A DNA stretch of 64,000 nucleotides from Agromyces flavus (GTDB lineage Bacteria; Actinomycetota; Actinomycetes; Actinomycetales; Microbacteriaceae), in assembly GCF_900104685.1 (NCBI RefSeq), contig NZ_LT629755.1, forward strand, positions 1,488,001 to 1,552,000, written 5' to 3'. Of the stretch, positions 1 to 13,603 are shown one piece after another (position 1 is the first letter of the stretch; every line of letters starts with the position of its first letter). The position numbers and the translations under genes are program-made. Under the pieces are notes generated by a model. That model made no database searches and was not told the origin of the DNA. It saw only the letters and a program-made list of their open reading frames with translations.

Positions 1-423
1 CTCGGCCTGGGCGGCCACCGATGCGTCGATGCCGCGCGCGTCGGGCTCCCACCCGCCCGTGTCGACGAGCGTGAACCGCCGGTCGAGCCACTCGCCCTTG
101 TACGACACGCGGTCGCGCGTGACGCCCGGCGTGTCCTCGACGACGGCCTCGCGGCGACCGAGGATGCGGTTCACGAGCGCGGACTTGCCGACGTTCGGAC
201 GCCCGACGATCGCGATGACCGGCAGGGCGGGCAGGTAGCGGATGCCCTCCTCGCCCTCCTCGGAGAGCTCGAGCAGCCCGAGGTCCTCATCGTCGAGCTC
301 GTAGTCCTCGAGCCCGGAGCGGAGGGCGGCCGCGCGCTGCTCGGCGAGGTCGTCGTCGACGTCGGCGAGGCGATCGGCGAGGTCGTCGTCGGTCGCGTCG
401 TACTCGTCGTCGCGGTCGGTCAT
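1..423 (-). CDS. der: GTPase Der (EngA), N-terminal part; gene continues past the left edge
   Basis: Ribosome-assembly GTPase with two tandem G domains, acting on the 50S subunit. Only the first 141 codons lie in the window. Residues 1-65 form a strongly acidic extension, as is common in actinobacterial Der. The first G domain follows, with the P-loop GRPNVGKS at 74-81, the switch region with [11 protein letters not shown], and the G3 motif DTGG at 121-124. The ATG at 423 has an AGGAG Shine-Dalgarno sequence 5 nt upstream. It lies 53 nt after the cmk stop and is the last visible gene of the pyrG-to-der unit. The der identity rests on the first G domain plus the cmk neighbour; the second G domain and KH-like domain cannot be seen. 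Confidence 0.95.
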   Translation of the reverse strand, partial: MTDRDDEYDATDDDLADRLADVDDDLAEQRAAALRSGLEDYELDDEDLGLLELSEEGEEGIRYLPALPVIAIVGRPNVGKSALVNRILGRREAVVEDTPGVTRDRVSYKGEWLDRRFTLVDTGGWEPDARGIDASVAAQAE

Positions 424-476
424 GGCGTCTCCTGGATGGTCTCGGGGTCGCGCACGCGAGTGCACAACCTGTCTAT

Positions 477-1178
477 TCAACCAGCACGAACCTGAGCGTC
501 GCGGATGACGTCGAGGACCGCCTGCACGGTCTGGTCGAAGTCGAGGTCGGTCGAGTCCACGGTCGTGACGCCCTCGGCGGCGTTCATGAAGTCGACGACC
601 TTCGAGTCGGCCCGGTCGCGCGCCTGCAACTGCGCGCCGGTCGCCTCAGCGGAATGGCCGACGAGCTCCTTCGAGCGCCGCGCCATCCGGGTCTCTTCGG
701 ATGCGGTGAGGAGGATGCGCACCGGCGCGTCGGGCGCGACGACCGTCGTGATGTCGCGCCCCTCGACGACGATCCCCTCGCGCTTCTCGGCCGCGATGAT
801 CGCGCGGAACACCTCGATGAGGTGCGCGCGCACCTCGGGCACGCGCGCGACGGCACTCACGATGGCCGTGACGGACGGCTCGCGGATCGCGTCGGTGACG
901 TCCACCCCGCCCACGTGCACGGCGTAGCCGTACGGGTCGGTGCCGATGCGGTAGTCGAACGAGCCGAGCGAGGCGACGACGGATGCCGCGTCCTCGGTGT
1001 CGACGCGCGAGGCCGCCGCGTGCCACGCGAGCGCCCGGTACGCGGCCCCCGTGTCGAGGAAGCCCCAGCCGAGCCGGCGGGCGGCCTCCTTGGAGACGCT
1101 CGACTTGCCGCTGCCGGCAGGGCCGTCGACGGCCACGACGAACGGGTACGCGATGGGGTGGGGTCGGTGCTGCATCAT
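477..1178 (-). CDS. cmk: Cytidylate kinase
   Basis: Phosphorylates CMP/dCMP to the diphosphates in the cytoplasm, feeding CTP and dCTP pools. The protein is 233 aa, the usual size for bacterial Cmk. The P-loop GPAGSGKS is at about residues 19-26, the LDTGAAYRA stretch binds the nucleotide, and the [14 protein letters not shown] motif is near residue 135. The chosen ATG at 1178 overlaps the tyrA stop as ATGA, so translation is probably coupled; a second ATG follows immediately. The reading frame stays open upstream inside tyrA, but that part is arginine-rich shadow sequence. Order cmk-der is conserved in actinobacteria. Confidence 0.96.
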   Translation of the reverse strand: MMQHRPHPIAYPFVVAVDGPAGSGKSSVSKEAARRLGWGFLDTGAAYRALAWHAAASRVDTEDAASVVASLGSFDYRIGTDPYGYAVHVGGVDVTDAIREPSVTAIVSAVARVPEVRAHLIEVFRAIIAAEKREGIVVEGRDITTVVAPDAPVRILLTASEETRMARRSKELVGHSAEATGAQLQARDRADSKVVDFMNAAEGVTTVDSTDLDFDQTVQAVLDVIRDAQVRAG

Positions 1179-2269
1179 CCTGCGATCCGCCAGCCGCGTT
1201 CGGCCAGCTCGGTGGTGAGTCGGTCGGCCGCCTCGGGCAGTACGGCGATCTCTGCGAGGCCGACCTGACGGCCGGGCGAGTGCTCGAGGCGGAGGTCTTC
1301 GAGGTTCACGCCGATCTCGCCGACCTCGGCGAGCAAGCGGGCGAGCTGGCCCGGGCGATCGTCGACCATGACGATGACCGTCGTGAAGCGCTTGTCGGTG
1401 CCGTGCTTGCCGGGCAGTCGCTCGACGCCCGTGTTGCCGCCCGTGAGCTCCTCGGCGACGCGGCGCCGGGCGCCCGGCGCGGCCGGATCGGCCAGCGCGC
1501 CGATGAACCGGTCGAGATCCTCGCGGTAGGCGAGCAGGATGTCGCGGACGGGCGCCGCGTTGGCGCCGAGGATCTGCACCCACAGGTCGGGGTCGCTCGC
1601 TGCGATGCGCGTGACGTCGCGCACGCCCTGGCCGGCGAGGCCCAGCGCGGCGTTCGGAGCGTCGATGAATCGGCGGGCCATGATGCTCGCGACCACTTGG
1701 GGCACGTGCGAGATGAGCGCGACGCCGCGGTCGTGCTCCTCGGGGGTCATCTCGACGAGCGTCGCGCCGAGGTCGAGGATGAGGTCGTCGATGGCGCTCG
1801 CACGCCGGTAGCTGATCTCGTCGTGCGCGGCGACCACCCAGGGCCGACCCGCGAAGAGGTCGGCGCGTGCCGCGAGCGGTCCGCCGCGCTCGCGCCCCGC
1901 GAGGGGGTGCGAGCCGATGTACCGGGAGACGTCGGCGCCCGCCTCGACGAGCTCGGCGAGGATGCCGGCCTTGACGCTCGCGACGTCGGTGACGATGGCG
2001 TCGGGGAACGCCGCGAGCTCGTCGGCGATGACGCGGGCCGTGACATCCGGCGGCACCGCCACCACGATGAGCTGGGGCTCGTCGCCCGCCTGGGCCGGCC
2101 GGCCGGCGCCGAGATCGACCGCGATCGCGACGTGCGTGGGCGAGGCGTCGGCGAGGATCACGTCGATCCCGCGCGCCCGGAGCCCGAGCGCGACGCTCGT
2201 GCCGAGCAGGCCGGCGCCGACGACGCGGACCGGCCCGATCAGCCGTGATTCGACCACGTCAGCGCGCAC
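1175..2269 (-). CDS. tyrA: Prephenate dehydrogenase with C-terminal ACT domain
   Basis: Oxidatively decarboxylates prephenate to 4-hydroxyphenylpyruvate in tyrosine synthesis. The 364-aa protein has an N-terminal Rossmann fold (GAGLLGTS near residue 19), the conserved SHPLAGRE segment near 122 and the SHVPQVVAS helix near 190, both typical of the family. A C-terminal ACT domain (from about 290; [25 protein letters not shown]) suggests amino-acid feedback control. The start is GTG at 2269, overlapping the end of rluB by 11 nt. Its insertion between rluB and cmk differs from the mycobacterial order, where cmk directly follows rluB. NAD versus NADP preference cannot be decided by eye. Confidence 0.94.
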   Translation of the reverse strand: MRADVVESRLIGPVRVVGAGLLGTSVALGLRARGIDVILADASPTHVAIAVDLGAGRPAQAGDEPQLIVVAVPPDVTARVIADELAAFPDAIVTDVASVKAGILAELVEAGADVSRYIGSHPLAGRERGGPLAARADLFAGRPWVVAAHDEISYRRASAIDDLILDLGATLVEMTPEEHDRGVALISHVPQVVASIMARRFIDAPNAALGLAGQGVRDVTRIAASDPDLWVQILGANAAPVRDILLAYREDLDRFIGALADPAAPGARRRVAEELTGGNTGVERLPGKHGTDKRFTTVIVMVDDRPGQLARLLAEVGEIGVNLEDLRLEHSPGRQVGLAEIAVLPEAADRLTTELAERGWRIAG

Positions 2270-3068
2270 CCTTCCGGCCGGCGTCCGCCGCCCGGGCGAT
2301 GGTCAGGAGCTGGCCGAGTTCGATCTTAGACAACTCGCGGATCGCGCCGGACCTCAGGGTGCCGAGGTGGAGCGGCCCGAACTGGCGGCGCACGAGCTCG
2401 ACCACCGGGTGGCCCACGGCGTCGAGCATTCGTCGCACGATGCGGTTGCGTCCGGAGTGCAGCGTGATCTCGACCATCGTGTGACCCGAATCGCCCTGCG
2501 CCTGGAGGATCTTGGCGCGGTCGGCGCGGATGGGACCGTCCTCGAGCTCGACGCCGCGCTTGAGCTGCTGGAGCGTCTGCGGCGTCATCCGCCCTCGCAC
2601 CTTCGCGATGTACGTCTTCTCGACGCCGAACGACGGGTGGGCGAGCACGTGCGCCAGCTCCCCGTCGTTCGTGAGGAGCAGCAGGCCGCTCGTGTCGCCG
2701 TCGAGCCGGCCGACGTTGAACACGCGGACCCCGAGGTCGTCGGTGAACCGGCGCAGGTCGGGCCGGTCCTGCTCATCGCGCATGGACGAGACCACGCCGC
2801 GCGGCTTGTTCAGCATGAAGTAGCGCTTGTCCTGGTCGAGCTGCACCGCGGTGCCGTCGACTGCGACCTTGTCGGCCACGGGGTCGATGCGCGTCCCGAG
2901 CTCGGTCACCACGCGGCCGTTCACCTCGACGCGGCCCGCGACGATGAGGTCCTCCGCGACGCGGCGGCTGGCGACGCCCGCGGCCGCGAGCGCCTTCTGC
3001 AGGCGGACGCCCGCGGGCAGGTCGCCCGTGGGGCCGCCGGGGCCCTCGGGCGCATCAGAGGTGGTCAC
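2259..3068 (-). CDS. rluB: 23S rRNA pseudouridine synthase, RsuA/RluB family
   Basis: Isomerises a uridine in 23S rRNA (by homology the RluB site, helix 89 region). The 269-aa protein begins with an S4 RNA-binding domain (about 20-66, RLQKALAAAGVASRR), followed by the catalytic domain. The catalytic aspartate lies in GRLDGDTSGLLLL near residue 124. The GTG start at 3068 overlaps scpB by 10 nt. The scpA-scpB-rluB order is widespread in Gram-positive bacteria. RluB and RluE/RsuA specificity cannot be separated from the motif alone; context favours RluB. Confidence 0.93.
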   Translation of the reverse strand: MTTSDAPEGPGGPTGDLPAGVRLQKALAAAGVASRRVAEDLIVAGRVEVNGRVVTELGTRIDPVADKVAVDGTAVQLDQDKRYFMLNKPRGVVSSMRDEQDRPDLRRFTDDLGVRVFNVGRLDGDTSGLLLLTNDGELAHVLAHPSFGVEKTYIAKVRGRMTPQTLQQLKRGVELEDGPIRADRAKILQAQGDSGHTMVEITLHSGRNRIVRRMLDAVGHPVVELVRRQFGPLHLGTLRSGAIRELSKIELGQLLTIARAADAGRKGAR

Positions 3069-3732
3069 GTTCGAATCCCTCCTGCCCGCCGTCGAGCAGC
3101 GGTGAGATCGGCGGCAGGTCGTCGAGCGACGCGATGCCGAGGTTGGTCAGCAGCAGGTCGGTCGTGCCGTACAGGATCGCGCCGGTCTCCTCGTCGGTGT
3201 CGACCTCGGTGATGAGGCCCCGGCCGAGCAGCGTGCGCACGACCGAGTCGACGTTGACCGCGCGGATCGATGCGATGGACGACCGCGAGATCGGCTGCTT
3301 GTACGCGATCACGGCGAGCGTCTCGAGCGCGGGCTGCGACAACCTGGTCGAGGTCTGGGCCAGCACCGCGCTCGTGATGAGGGCGTCGTACTCCTCGCGC
3401 GCGTAGAACCGCCATCCGCCGCCGACCTCGCGCAACTCGAAGGCGCGACGGATGCCTCCGGCCGCCGCAGCCTGCCCGCCGGCATCGGTGCGCGGCTCAC
3501 CCGAGGGCGCTCCCCCGTCGTAGTCCGCGCGCAGGCGCGCGATCGCGGCCTTCACCTCGGCGATGGGGCGGGCGACGGCCGCCGCGAGGTGCACGAGGCT
3601 CTGCGGCTCGTCGGCCACGAAGAGCAGGGCCTCGAGCGCGCGGTCGAGGTCGAGGCGCGGCTGGCCCGGCACGTCGAGCGGCGTGACGACCGACACCTCC
3701 GGTCCCACCGCGGCATCCGTCTCACTCGTCAT
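3055..3732 (-). CDS. scpB: Segregation and condensation protein B
   Basis: Partner of ScpA and SMC in the bacterial condensin that compacts and separates sister chromosomes. The 225-aa protein has the paired winged-helix folds of ScpB (LDRALEALLFVADEPQS near residue 30; LETLAVIAYKQPISRSSI near 140). A low-complexity Gly/Ala insert at about 75-92 separates the first winged helix from the second. The ATG at 3732 overlaps the scpA end by 11 nt, so the two subunits are translationally coupled. No smc gene lies in the window. Confidence 0.95.
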   Translation of the reverse strand: MTSETDAAVGPEVSVVTPLDVPGQPRLDLDRALEALLFVADEPQSLVHLAAAVARPIAEVKAAIARLRADYDGGAPSGEPRTDAGGQAAAAGGIRRAFELREVGGGWRFYAREEYDALITSAVLAQTSTRLSQPALETLAVIAYKQPISRSSIASIRAVNVDSVVRTLLGRGLITEVDTDEETGAILYGTTDLLLTNLGIASLDDLPPISPLLDGGQEGFERDHL

Positions 3733-4591
3733 AGTCGGCTCCCAGGCTCTCGAGGCTGTCGTCGGACCAGTGCTCGTTCGCGGCCCAGCGCAGGGTCAGC
3801 TCGCCGAGCGGCTCGAGCTGCTCGAAGCCGATCGCAGCGTGGCGGTACAGCTCGAGCACCGCGAGGAACCGCGCCACGACGATACCGGTTCGATCGACGC
3901 CCGCGATGAGCTGCCGGAACGTCACGGGGTCGCCGCGTCGCAGCACCGCCACGACGTGGGCCGCCTGCTCGCGGATGGACACGAGCGGCGCGTGCAGGTG
4001 ATCGAGCCCGACCATGGGCACCTCGCGCGGGGTCAGCGCCAGCAGCGCGAGTGCACCGAAGTCCTCGGCGCCGAGCGTCCAGCGCAGTTCGGGCACCCGT
4101 TGGCGGAACCGCTCCTCGAGTCGGACCGTGCGCGCATGCCGTGCGGACTCGGCATCGATGCGGCCGCCGAACCAGCGCGCGGCCTCCTTGAACGCGCGGT
4201 ACTGCAGCAGGCGCGCGAACAGCAGGTCGCGCGCCTCCAGCAGGGCGACATCCTCGGCGTCGACGAGCTCGCCCTGCGGCAGGAGCCCCGCCACCTTCAG
4301 GTCGAGCAGCGTCGCCGCGACGACGAGGAACTCGCTCGCACGATCGAGGTCCTCGTTGGTCTCGATGCCGCGCAGGTACGCGATGAAGTCGTCGGTCACG
4401 GCCGACAGCGACACCTCGGTGATGTCGAGCTCGTGCTTCGCGATCAGCGAGAGCAGCAGGTCGAACGGGCCCTCGAAGTTCGACAGGGCGACGCGGAACT
4501 CGGGACCGGACTCGGCCTCGCCCACCGCACCATCCGGCCCCTGGCTCGGCTCGTCGCCCGGGCCGCGCAGTTCGTCCGCCTCGTCGGCCAT
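3722..4591 (-). CDS. scpA: Segregation and condensation protein A
   Basis: Kleisin subunit that bridges the SMC heads of condensin. The protein is 289 aa. FEGPFDLLLSLIAKHELDITEVSLS at its N-terminal region is the ScpA hallmark that contacts SMC, and the C-terminal winged helix ends near GADYDE. The frame is open to a GTG at 4636 inside parA, but ATG 4591 is preferred because GGGAGG (4599-4604) sits 7 nt upstream of it. This leaves a 28-nt gap after parA. The acidic stretch at residues 1-30 is poorly conserved in such proteins. Confidence 0.94.
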   Translation of the reverse strand: MADEADELRGPGDEPSQGPDGAVGEAESGPEFRVALSNFEGPFDLLLSLIAKHELDITEVSLSAVTDDFIAYLRGIETNEDLDRASEFLVVAATLLDLKVAGLLPQGELVDAEDVALLEARDLLFARLLQYRAFKEAARWFGGRIDAESARHARTVRLEERFRQRVPELRWTLGAEDFGALALLALTPREVPMVGLDHLHAPLVSIREQAAHVVAVLRRGDPVTFRQLIAGVDRTGIVVARFLAVLELYRHAAIGFEQLEPLGELTLRWAANEHWSDDSLESLGADYDE

Positions 4592-4598
4592 CGGATGG

Positions 4599-4604
4599 CC
4601 TCCC
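4599..4604 (-). promoter_or_regulatory. Shine-Dalgarno sequence that fixes the scpA start
   Basis: GGGAGG on the minus strand, 7 nt before ATG 4591. It decides in favour of the shorter ScpA over the 304-codon open frame that begins inside parA. Confidence 0.8.
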
Positions 4605-4619
4605 GCTGCCGCCCTCGGC

Positions 4620-5507
4620 TCAGGCGACCGCGCCACGGTCGACCAGCTCCCTGGCGAGCTGCCGATACGCCCGCGAAGCCGGGTGGTCGGGCGCGAACTC
4701 GGTGATGGGCGTCGCGGCCACCGTGGCGTCGGGGAACTTCACGGTGCGAGTGATCACCGTCTCGAGCACCTTGTCGCCGAACGCGTCGACCACCCGCTCG
4801 AGCACCTCGCGCGAGTGCAGCGTGCGCGCGTCGTACATCGTCGCGAGGATGCCGTCGAGCGTGATCGCGGGGTTGAGCCGGTCGCGCACCTTGTCGATCG
4901 TCTCGATGAGCAGCGCGACGCCGCGCAGGGCGAAGTACTCGCACTCGAGCGGAATGACCACGCCGTGGCTCGCCGTGAGCGCGTTCACGGTGAGCAGCCC
5001 GAGCGAGGGCTGGCAGTCGATGAGGATCACGTCGTAGTCGCCGGAGACCTTGCGCAGCACGCTGCCGAGGATCTGCTCGCGGGCGACCTCGGTGACGAGG
5101 TGGACTTCGGCGGCCGACAGGTCGATGTTCGCCGGGATCACGTCGAGGCCCTCGACGTTCGTCCTCTGGATCGCGTCGGCCGGCGTGATGTTGCGCGAGA
5201 GGAGCAGGTCGTAGATCGTCGGCACGTCGTGGGTCTGCACTCCCAGCCCGGCCGAGAGCGCACCCTGCGGGTCGAAGTCGACGGCGAGCACGCGGCGGCC
5301 GTAGTCGGCGAGTGCCGCGCCGAGGTTGATCGTCGTCGTGGTCTTGCCGACGCCGCCCTTCTGGTTGCACAGCGCGATGATGCGGGCCGGACCGTGCGAG
5401 CGCAGCTCGGGCGGCTCGGGGAACTCGCGTGCGGGACGACCGGTGGGACCGAGATCCGACTCCAGCGTGGCGGTGCCGTCCGCCGGGTCGTACATCTCGT
5501 GGGTCAC
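4620..5507 (-). CDS. ParA/Soj-family chromosome-partitioning ATPase (orphan, scpAB-linked)
   Basis: Walker-type ATPase of the ParA/MinD class. The deviant Walker A KGGVGKTT is at about residues 50-57 of 295, VDFDPQGALSAGLG follows as switch I, and the Walker B region is DVILIDCQPSLGLLT. There is no parB or parS-like gene next to it; the genuine parAB pair in actinobacteria is near oriC. This copy therefore corresponds to the scpAB-linked ParA-like protein of mycobacteria, whose role is unsettled. The start is GTG at 5507 with a GGAGAG sequence about 10 nt upstream. It lies 45 nt downstream of xerD, in the same direction, and presumably in the same transcript. Confidence 0.92.
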   Translation of the reverse strand: MTHEMYDPADGTATLESDLGPTGRPAREFPEPPELRSHGPARIIALCNQKGGVGKTTTTINLGAALADYGRRVLAVDFDPQGALSAGLGVQTHDVPTIYDLLLSRNITPADAIQRTNVEGLDVIPANIDLSAAEVHLVTEVAREQILGSVLRKVSGDYDVILIDCQPSLGLLTVNALTASHGVVIPLECEYFALRGVALLIETIDKVRDRLNPAITLDGILATMYDARTLHSREVLERVVDAFGDKVLETVITRTVKFPDATVAATPITEFAPDHPASRAYRQLARELVDRGAVA

Positions 5508-5552
5508 GGTTCGGTCTCTCTCCGGTCGTCGGCTGCGATGGCTTGGTCGATT

Positions 5553-6454
5553 CTAGCGAGCACGAGGGTGCGCGGCCGTGTACATCTCGCGGAGTGTATC
5601 GGCTGTGACCAGCGTGTAGATCTGGGTGGTCGCGACCGACGCGTGCCCGAGCAGCTCCTGCACGACGCGCACGTCGGCGCCGCCCGAGAGCAGGTGGGTC
5701 GCGAACGAGTGCCGCAGGGTGTGCGGTGACACGGATGCCGCGACGCCGGCCCGCTCCGCGGCATCCTGCAGCACCTGCCAGACGGCCTGCCGCGACATCC
5801 GTCGCCCGCGCACGCCGAGGAACAGCGCGGGTGTCGCCGTTCCCCGGGCGGAGAGCACGGGACGCGACCGGACGAGGTACGCGTCGAGTGCGCGGCGCGC
5901 GTAGCTGCCCACCGGCACGATGCGCTGCTTGCCGCCCTTGCCGAACAGCCGCACGACCTCGTCGTCGACCAGGTCGTCGACGTTGAGCGCGGTCGCCTCG
6001 GAGACGCGTGCGCCGGTTGCGTAGAGCAGTTCGAGCAGCGCGACGTCGCGGAGCGCCGTGACCTCCTCGCCGACCCCGGCCGCCGCGATGATCGCCGCGA
6101 CCTGCTCGACGGGGAGCGCCTTGGGCAGCCGCATGGGCAGCTTGGGCGGGCGGAGGTCCTTCGCCGGGTCGGTGGGCGTGCGCCCCTCCTCGGCGAGGAA
6201 GCGGTGCAGGCCACGCACCGACGAGAGCACGCGCGCGACGGATGACACGGCGAGCGCGGGCCGGCGCTCGGCGCCGAGGTACCGCGCGAACGCCGAGAGC
6301 TCGGCCTCGCTCACACGCTCGGGGCCGGCGATCGCCCGCTGTTCGAGCCATCCCTCGTAGATCGCGAGGTCGCGCCGGTACGAAGCGAGGCTGTTGCGCG
6401 CGAGGCCGCGTTCCACGGTGAGGTGCCGCAGGTAGTCGTCGACCGCGCGCGAGC

Positions 6455-6458
<4 letters not shown>
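5553..6458 (-). CDS. xerD: Tyrosine site-specific recombinase XerD
   Basis: Resolves chromosome dimers at dif together with XerC. The 301-aa protein has an N-terminal SAM-like core-binding domain (about 1-95) and a catalytic domain with all expected residues visible: Arg in YATGARVSE, Lys in GKGGKQR, His and Arg in [10 protein letters not shown], His in [11 protein letters not shown] and the nucleophile Tyr in QIYT. The GTG at 6458 overlaps the NUDIX stop (GTGA) and gives the standard Xer length; the frame extends 57 codons further but that part is arginine-rich shadow of the NUDIX gene. Context beside parA and scpAB fits a chromosome-segregation cluster. Confidence 0.94.
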
Positions 6459-10597
<4,139 letters not shown>

Positions 10598-10605
<8 letters not shown>

Positions 10606-11512
10606 CGGCGACCGGCCCCCTCCAGCCAGTCACAGGCAGCTGGAACTTGTTCACGAGCCGGTCGGTGAAGGGTGCCTGGTGCAGGCGCGCAAGGCGCACG
10701 GGGATGGGCGAACGGCGCACGATGACCCGGGCACCCGGCGGCAGTTCGAACATGCGCCGGCCGTCGCACCAGATCACCGCCGCCGCCTCGGTGCGTTGCA
10801 GCACCTCGATCGCGAGCGAGGAATCGGGCCCGACGACGAGCGGACGCGCGAACAGCGCGTGTGCGCTCAGCGGCACGAGCAGGAGCGCCTCGACCGCGGG
10901 CCAGACGACCGGGCCGCCGGCGGAGAACGAGTACGCGGTCGAGCCCGTGGGCGTGGACATGACGACGCCGTCGCAGCCGAACGACGACAGCGGCCGACGG
11001 TCGACCTCGATCACGACCTCGAGCATGCGCTCGCGCTCGGCCTTCTCGACGGTGGCCTCGTTGAGGGCCCAGCTCTCGTAGACGACCTCGTCGCCGACCT
11101 TGGCGCGCACCGAGAGCGTCATGCGCTCTTCGACCGTGTAGTCGCGCGCGAGCGCGCGGCCCACGGTGTAGCCGAGGTCGTCGCGCTCGCTCTCGGCGAG
11201 GAACCCGACGTGCCCCAGGTTGACGCCGAGGAGTGGCACCGGGTGATCGCGCGTGAGCTCGGCGGCGCGGAGGATCGTGCCGTCGCCGCCGAGCACGATC
11301 GCGAGCTCGAGGTGCTTGGGCGAGACCTCTTCGAACCGCTTGACGACGTTCTCGAGTTCGGGAAGGGCCGTGAGCACGTCGTGCCACTGCTCGTGCGCGA
11401 CGACGGGCACCGCGCCGGCCTCGGCGAGCTGGCCGCAGACGTCGGCCGTCGCCTCGAGGGCGGCGGCGCGACCGGTGTGGGAGACCACGAGGAAATGCCG
11501 TGCTTCGCTCAC
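10598..11512 (-). CDS. nadK: NAD kinase
   Basis: Phosphorylates NAD to NADP in the cytoplasm. The 304-aa protein shows the GGDGT motif (VLGGDGTILRAAE) near residue 69, the NE motif (LNEATVEKAE) and the glycine-rich STPTGSTAYSFSAGGP segment that binds substrate. The frame is open to an ATG at 11554, but the GTG at 11512 overlaps the tlyA stop as GTGA and has GGGAGG (11522-11527) 9 nt upstream, so it is preferred. The tlyA-nadK-recN order is conserved in actinobacteria. Confidence 0.95.
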
Positions 11513-12324
11513 GCCGTGACGCCTCCCGTCGCTTCTCGGACCCGACCCGACCATTCTGACGGATCGGCGCCCCGGTTCGGGCTGAGCAGGACGAGCGCCT
11601 CGCGATTCCCATGGGTTCCCGCGATTGGGGAGGACAGGACGCCCGCAACGCGGAGCCCGAGGTCGTGGCCCGCCCAGAGCACGTTCATGACGGCGTCGGC
11701 CCGCGCCGCCGGGTCGCGCACGACGCCCTCGCGCGTGCCGCTGCGGCCGACCTCGAACTGCGGCTTGACGAGCAGCACGAGCTCGGCATCGGACGTCGCC
11801 GTGGCCATGAGAGCCGGGAGCACCGTCGTCAGCGAGATGAACGACAGGTCGGCCGTCACGAGCGTCGGCTGCTCGTCGATACCGCTCAGGCGCGCGAGCC
11901 CGGCGGCGTCGAGGTGACGCACGTTGCAGCCCTCGACGAGCACGAGCCCCGGGGCGCCGGCGAGTTGCGGCGCGAGCTGGCCGTGCCCGACGTCGACCGC
12001 GAGCACCATGCGGGCGCCGCGCTCGAGCAGCACCTGCGTGAACCCGCCCGTGGAAGCTCCCGCATCGAGCACGACGCGCCCGGCCGGGTCGACCCCGAAC
12101 GCGTCGAGTGCCGCGATGAGCTTGTGCGCTGCGCGGCTGACGTAGTGATCAGCGCCGGCGACGTCGATCACCGCGGCATCGGTCACGCGGTGCGCGGGCT
12201 TCACGACCGGACGGCCGTCGACCGTGACGCGGCCGTCGACAATGAGGGAGGCGGCGTGCGTGCGTGATCGCGCGAGGCCGCGCGCCGCGAGCGCGGCGTC
12301 GAGGCGCTGGTCGGCCACGGTCAC
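11509..12324 (-). CDS. tlyA: TlyA-family 16S/23S rRNA 2'-O-methyltransferase
   Basis: S4-FtsJ family methyltransferase that, in mycobacteria, methylates 16S C1409 and 23S C1920 and sets capreomycin sensitivity. An N-terminal S4 domain (RLDAALAARGLARSR) is followed by the FtsJ-type fold with SAM motif LDAGASTGGFTQVLL near residue 86, TADLSFISL and LLVKPQFEVG. The 271-aa length is typical. The GTG at 12324 overlaps the preceding small gene as GTGA; a second GTG 6 nt later is an alternative. Older annotations call such proteins haemolysins; the methyltransferase residues argue against that. Confidence 0.93.
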   Translation of the reverse strand: MTVADQRLDAALAARGLARSRTHAASLIVDGRVTVDGRPVVKPAHRVTDAAVIDVAGADHYVSRAAHKLIAALDAFGVDPAGRVVLDAGASTGGFTQVLLERGARMVLAVDVGHGQLAPQLAGAPGLVLVEGCNVRHLDAAGLARLSGIDEQPTLVTADLSFISLTTVLPALMATATSDAELVLLVKPQFEVGRSGTREGVVRDPAARADAVMNVLWAGHDLGLRVAGVLSSPIAGTHGNREALVLLSPNRGADPSEWSGRVREATGGVTA

Positions 12325-12509
12325 CCCGTGGCGCGTGCGGGATCCGACCGTTCGAGCTCGGTGCGCAGCTGCTCGGCCAGGCGGTCGTAGCCCGCGGCGC
12401 GTTCCTCGATCGGTGCGGCCTCGATCACGGCGAGCCCGTCGGCCGCGGCCGCCATCAGGTCGGTCGTCATCTCGACCGGGTCGTCGACGTCGAGGTCTCC
12501 TGTGCTCAC
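12321..12509 (-). CDS. Small conserved-position hypothetical protein (62 aa)
   Basis: An acidic, mostly helical 62-aa protein (EMTTDLMAAAADGLAVIE, then EERAAGYDRLAEQLRTELE). It has no signal peptide, membrane segment or metal motif. A small gene stands between the HAD phosphatase and tlyA in M. tuberculosis too, so position rather than sequence supports it. The GTG at 12509 is chosen because the upstream part of the frame is arginine-rich and unlike protein; the Shine-Dalgarno match is poor. Its stop overlaps the tlyA start. A role as a helical adaptor is only a guess. Confidence 0.6.
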   Translation of the reverse strand: MSTGDLDVDDPVEMTTDLMAAAADGLAVIEAAPIEERAAGYDRLAEQLRTELERSDPARATG

Positions 12510-12571
12510 GCTCCCACGGTACCTGCTGCCGCCGACATCGAGCGTGGGCGCGCCCGCATCGCGTGCACCGA

Positions 12572-13603
12572 TCAGCGGTACAGCCGTTCCGGTACGTCGA
12601 GCGCGTGGATCGCGGTGCCGCATTCCCAGATCGCAAGGCATGCCGCGCGCAGGAGATCGAGCGGCTCATCGCCGTCGCGCTCGATCACGACGGTCCGCCC
12701 GTCGACCCGCACGACCGCGCGACCCACGCGCACGGCGCCCCGCTTGCGCTCGGCCTCGGGATACGGCTCGTGCAGCTCGCGCAGGTCGCCGAGGATGAAC
12801 TGCGGACGACTCGCGGCATCCGCGGCGAGCACCTGCTTCGTCCGGTCGATGCCGGTGAGCACGACGGCAGAGGGGATTCCGGCACGATTGGCCCCGCGGA
12901 TGTCGGTGTCGAGACGATCGCCCACCATGAGCGGATGCTGCGCGTCGAAGCGGTCGCGCGCCTCGTCGAAGATGGGCGTCTCGGGCTTGCCGGCGACCTC
13001 GGGGAACCGCCCCGCGGCCGTGTGCACGGCCGACACGAGCGTCCCGTTGCCCGGCGCGATGCCGCGTTCGACCGGGATCGTCCAGTCCATGTTCGTGGCG
13101 ATCCAGGGGATGCCGCCCGGCTCGCCCGGTCCGCCGTGCGCGTTGAGCGCGAACGCGGCCTCGGCGAGCTGGCGCCATCCGACGTCGGGGTGGAAGCCCT
13201 GCATCACCGCGTGGGGCGCGTCGTCCGCCGAGCGCGTGACGCGGTAGCCGCCGCGCTCGAGCTCGGTGACGATGCCGTCCCCGCCGACCACGAGCACGAG
13301 CGAGCCCGGCGGCACGGACGCCGCGAGCAGCCGCATGGCGGCCTGTGGCGAGGTGACGACGTCGCGCGCCGACACCCGGAGCCCGAGCGACGACAGGTGC
13401 GCCGCGACCTGCTCGTCGCTGCGCGAGGCGTTGTTCGTGATGTACGCGACCGGGCGCTCGGCGCCCGCGCGGTTCAAGCTCTCGACGGCATGGGGGATGG
13501 CGTGCGGACCCGCGTACACGACCCCGTCGAGGTCGGCGAACACCGCGTCGACGCCGTCGAGCGGCGTGGACGCGCGGCTGCGCGCTCCGAGGATGGGGCT
13601 CAT
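12572..13603 (-). CDS. HAD-IIA family phosphatase (NagD/phosphoglycolate-phosphatase-like)
   Basis: Haloacid-dehalogenase hydrolase with C2b cap. Motif I is DLDGVVYAG (nucleophile Asp about residue 24), motif II is TNNASRS, the Lys motif is AGKPETPIF and motif IV is MVGDRLDTDIRGA. The 343-aa length fits actinobacterial members with an extra C-terminal region after the last motif (from about 275). Substrate is unknown; glycerol 3-phosphate or small sugar phosphates are family possibilities. The ATG overlaps the upstream TPR-like gene as ATGA, so the two are coupled. Confidence 0.88.
   Translation of the reverse strand: MSPILGARSRASTPLDGVDAVFADLDGVVYAGPHAIPHAVESLNRAGAERPVAYITNNASRSDEQVAAHLSSLGLRVSARDVVTSPQAAMRLLAASVPPGSLVLVVGGDGIVTELERGGYRVTRSADDAPHAVMQGFHPDVGWRQLAEAAFALNAHGGPGEPGGIPWIATNMDWTIPVERGIAPGNGTLVSAVHTAAGRFPEVAGKPETPIFDEARDRFDAQHPLMVGDRLDTDIRGANRAGIPSAVVLTGIDRTKQVLAADAASRPQFILGDLRELHEPYPEAERKRGAVRVGRAVVRVDGRTVVIERDGDEPLDLLRAACLAIWECGTAIHALDVPERLYR

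Noticed and set aside
4592..4636. Longer ScpA beginning inside parA
   Set aside because: The extra residues have no family counterpart, and a good Shine-Dalgarno sequence supports ATG 4591.
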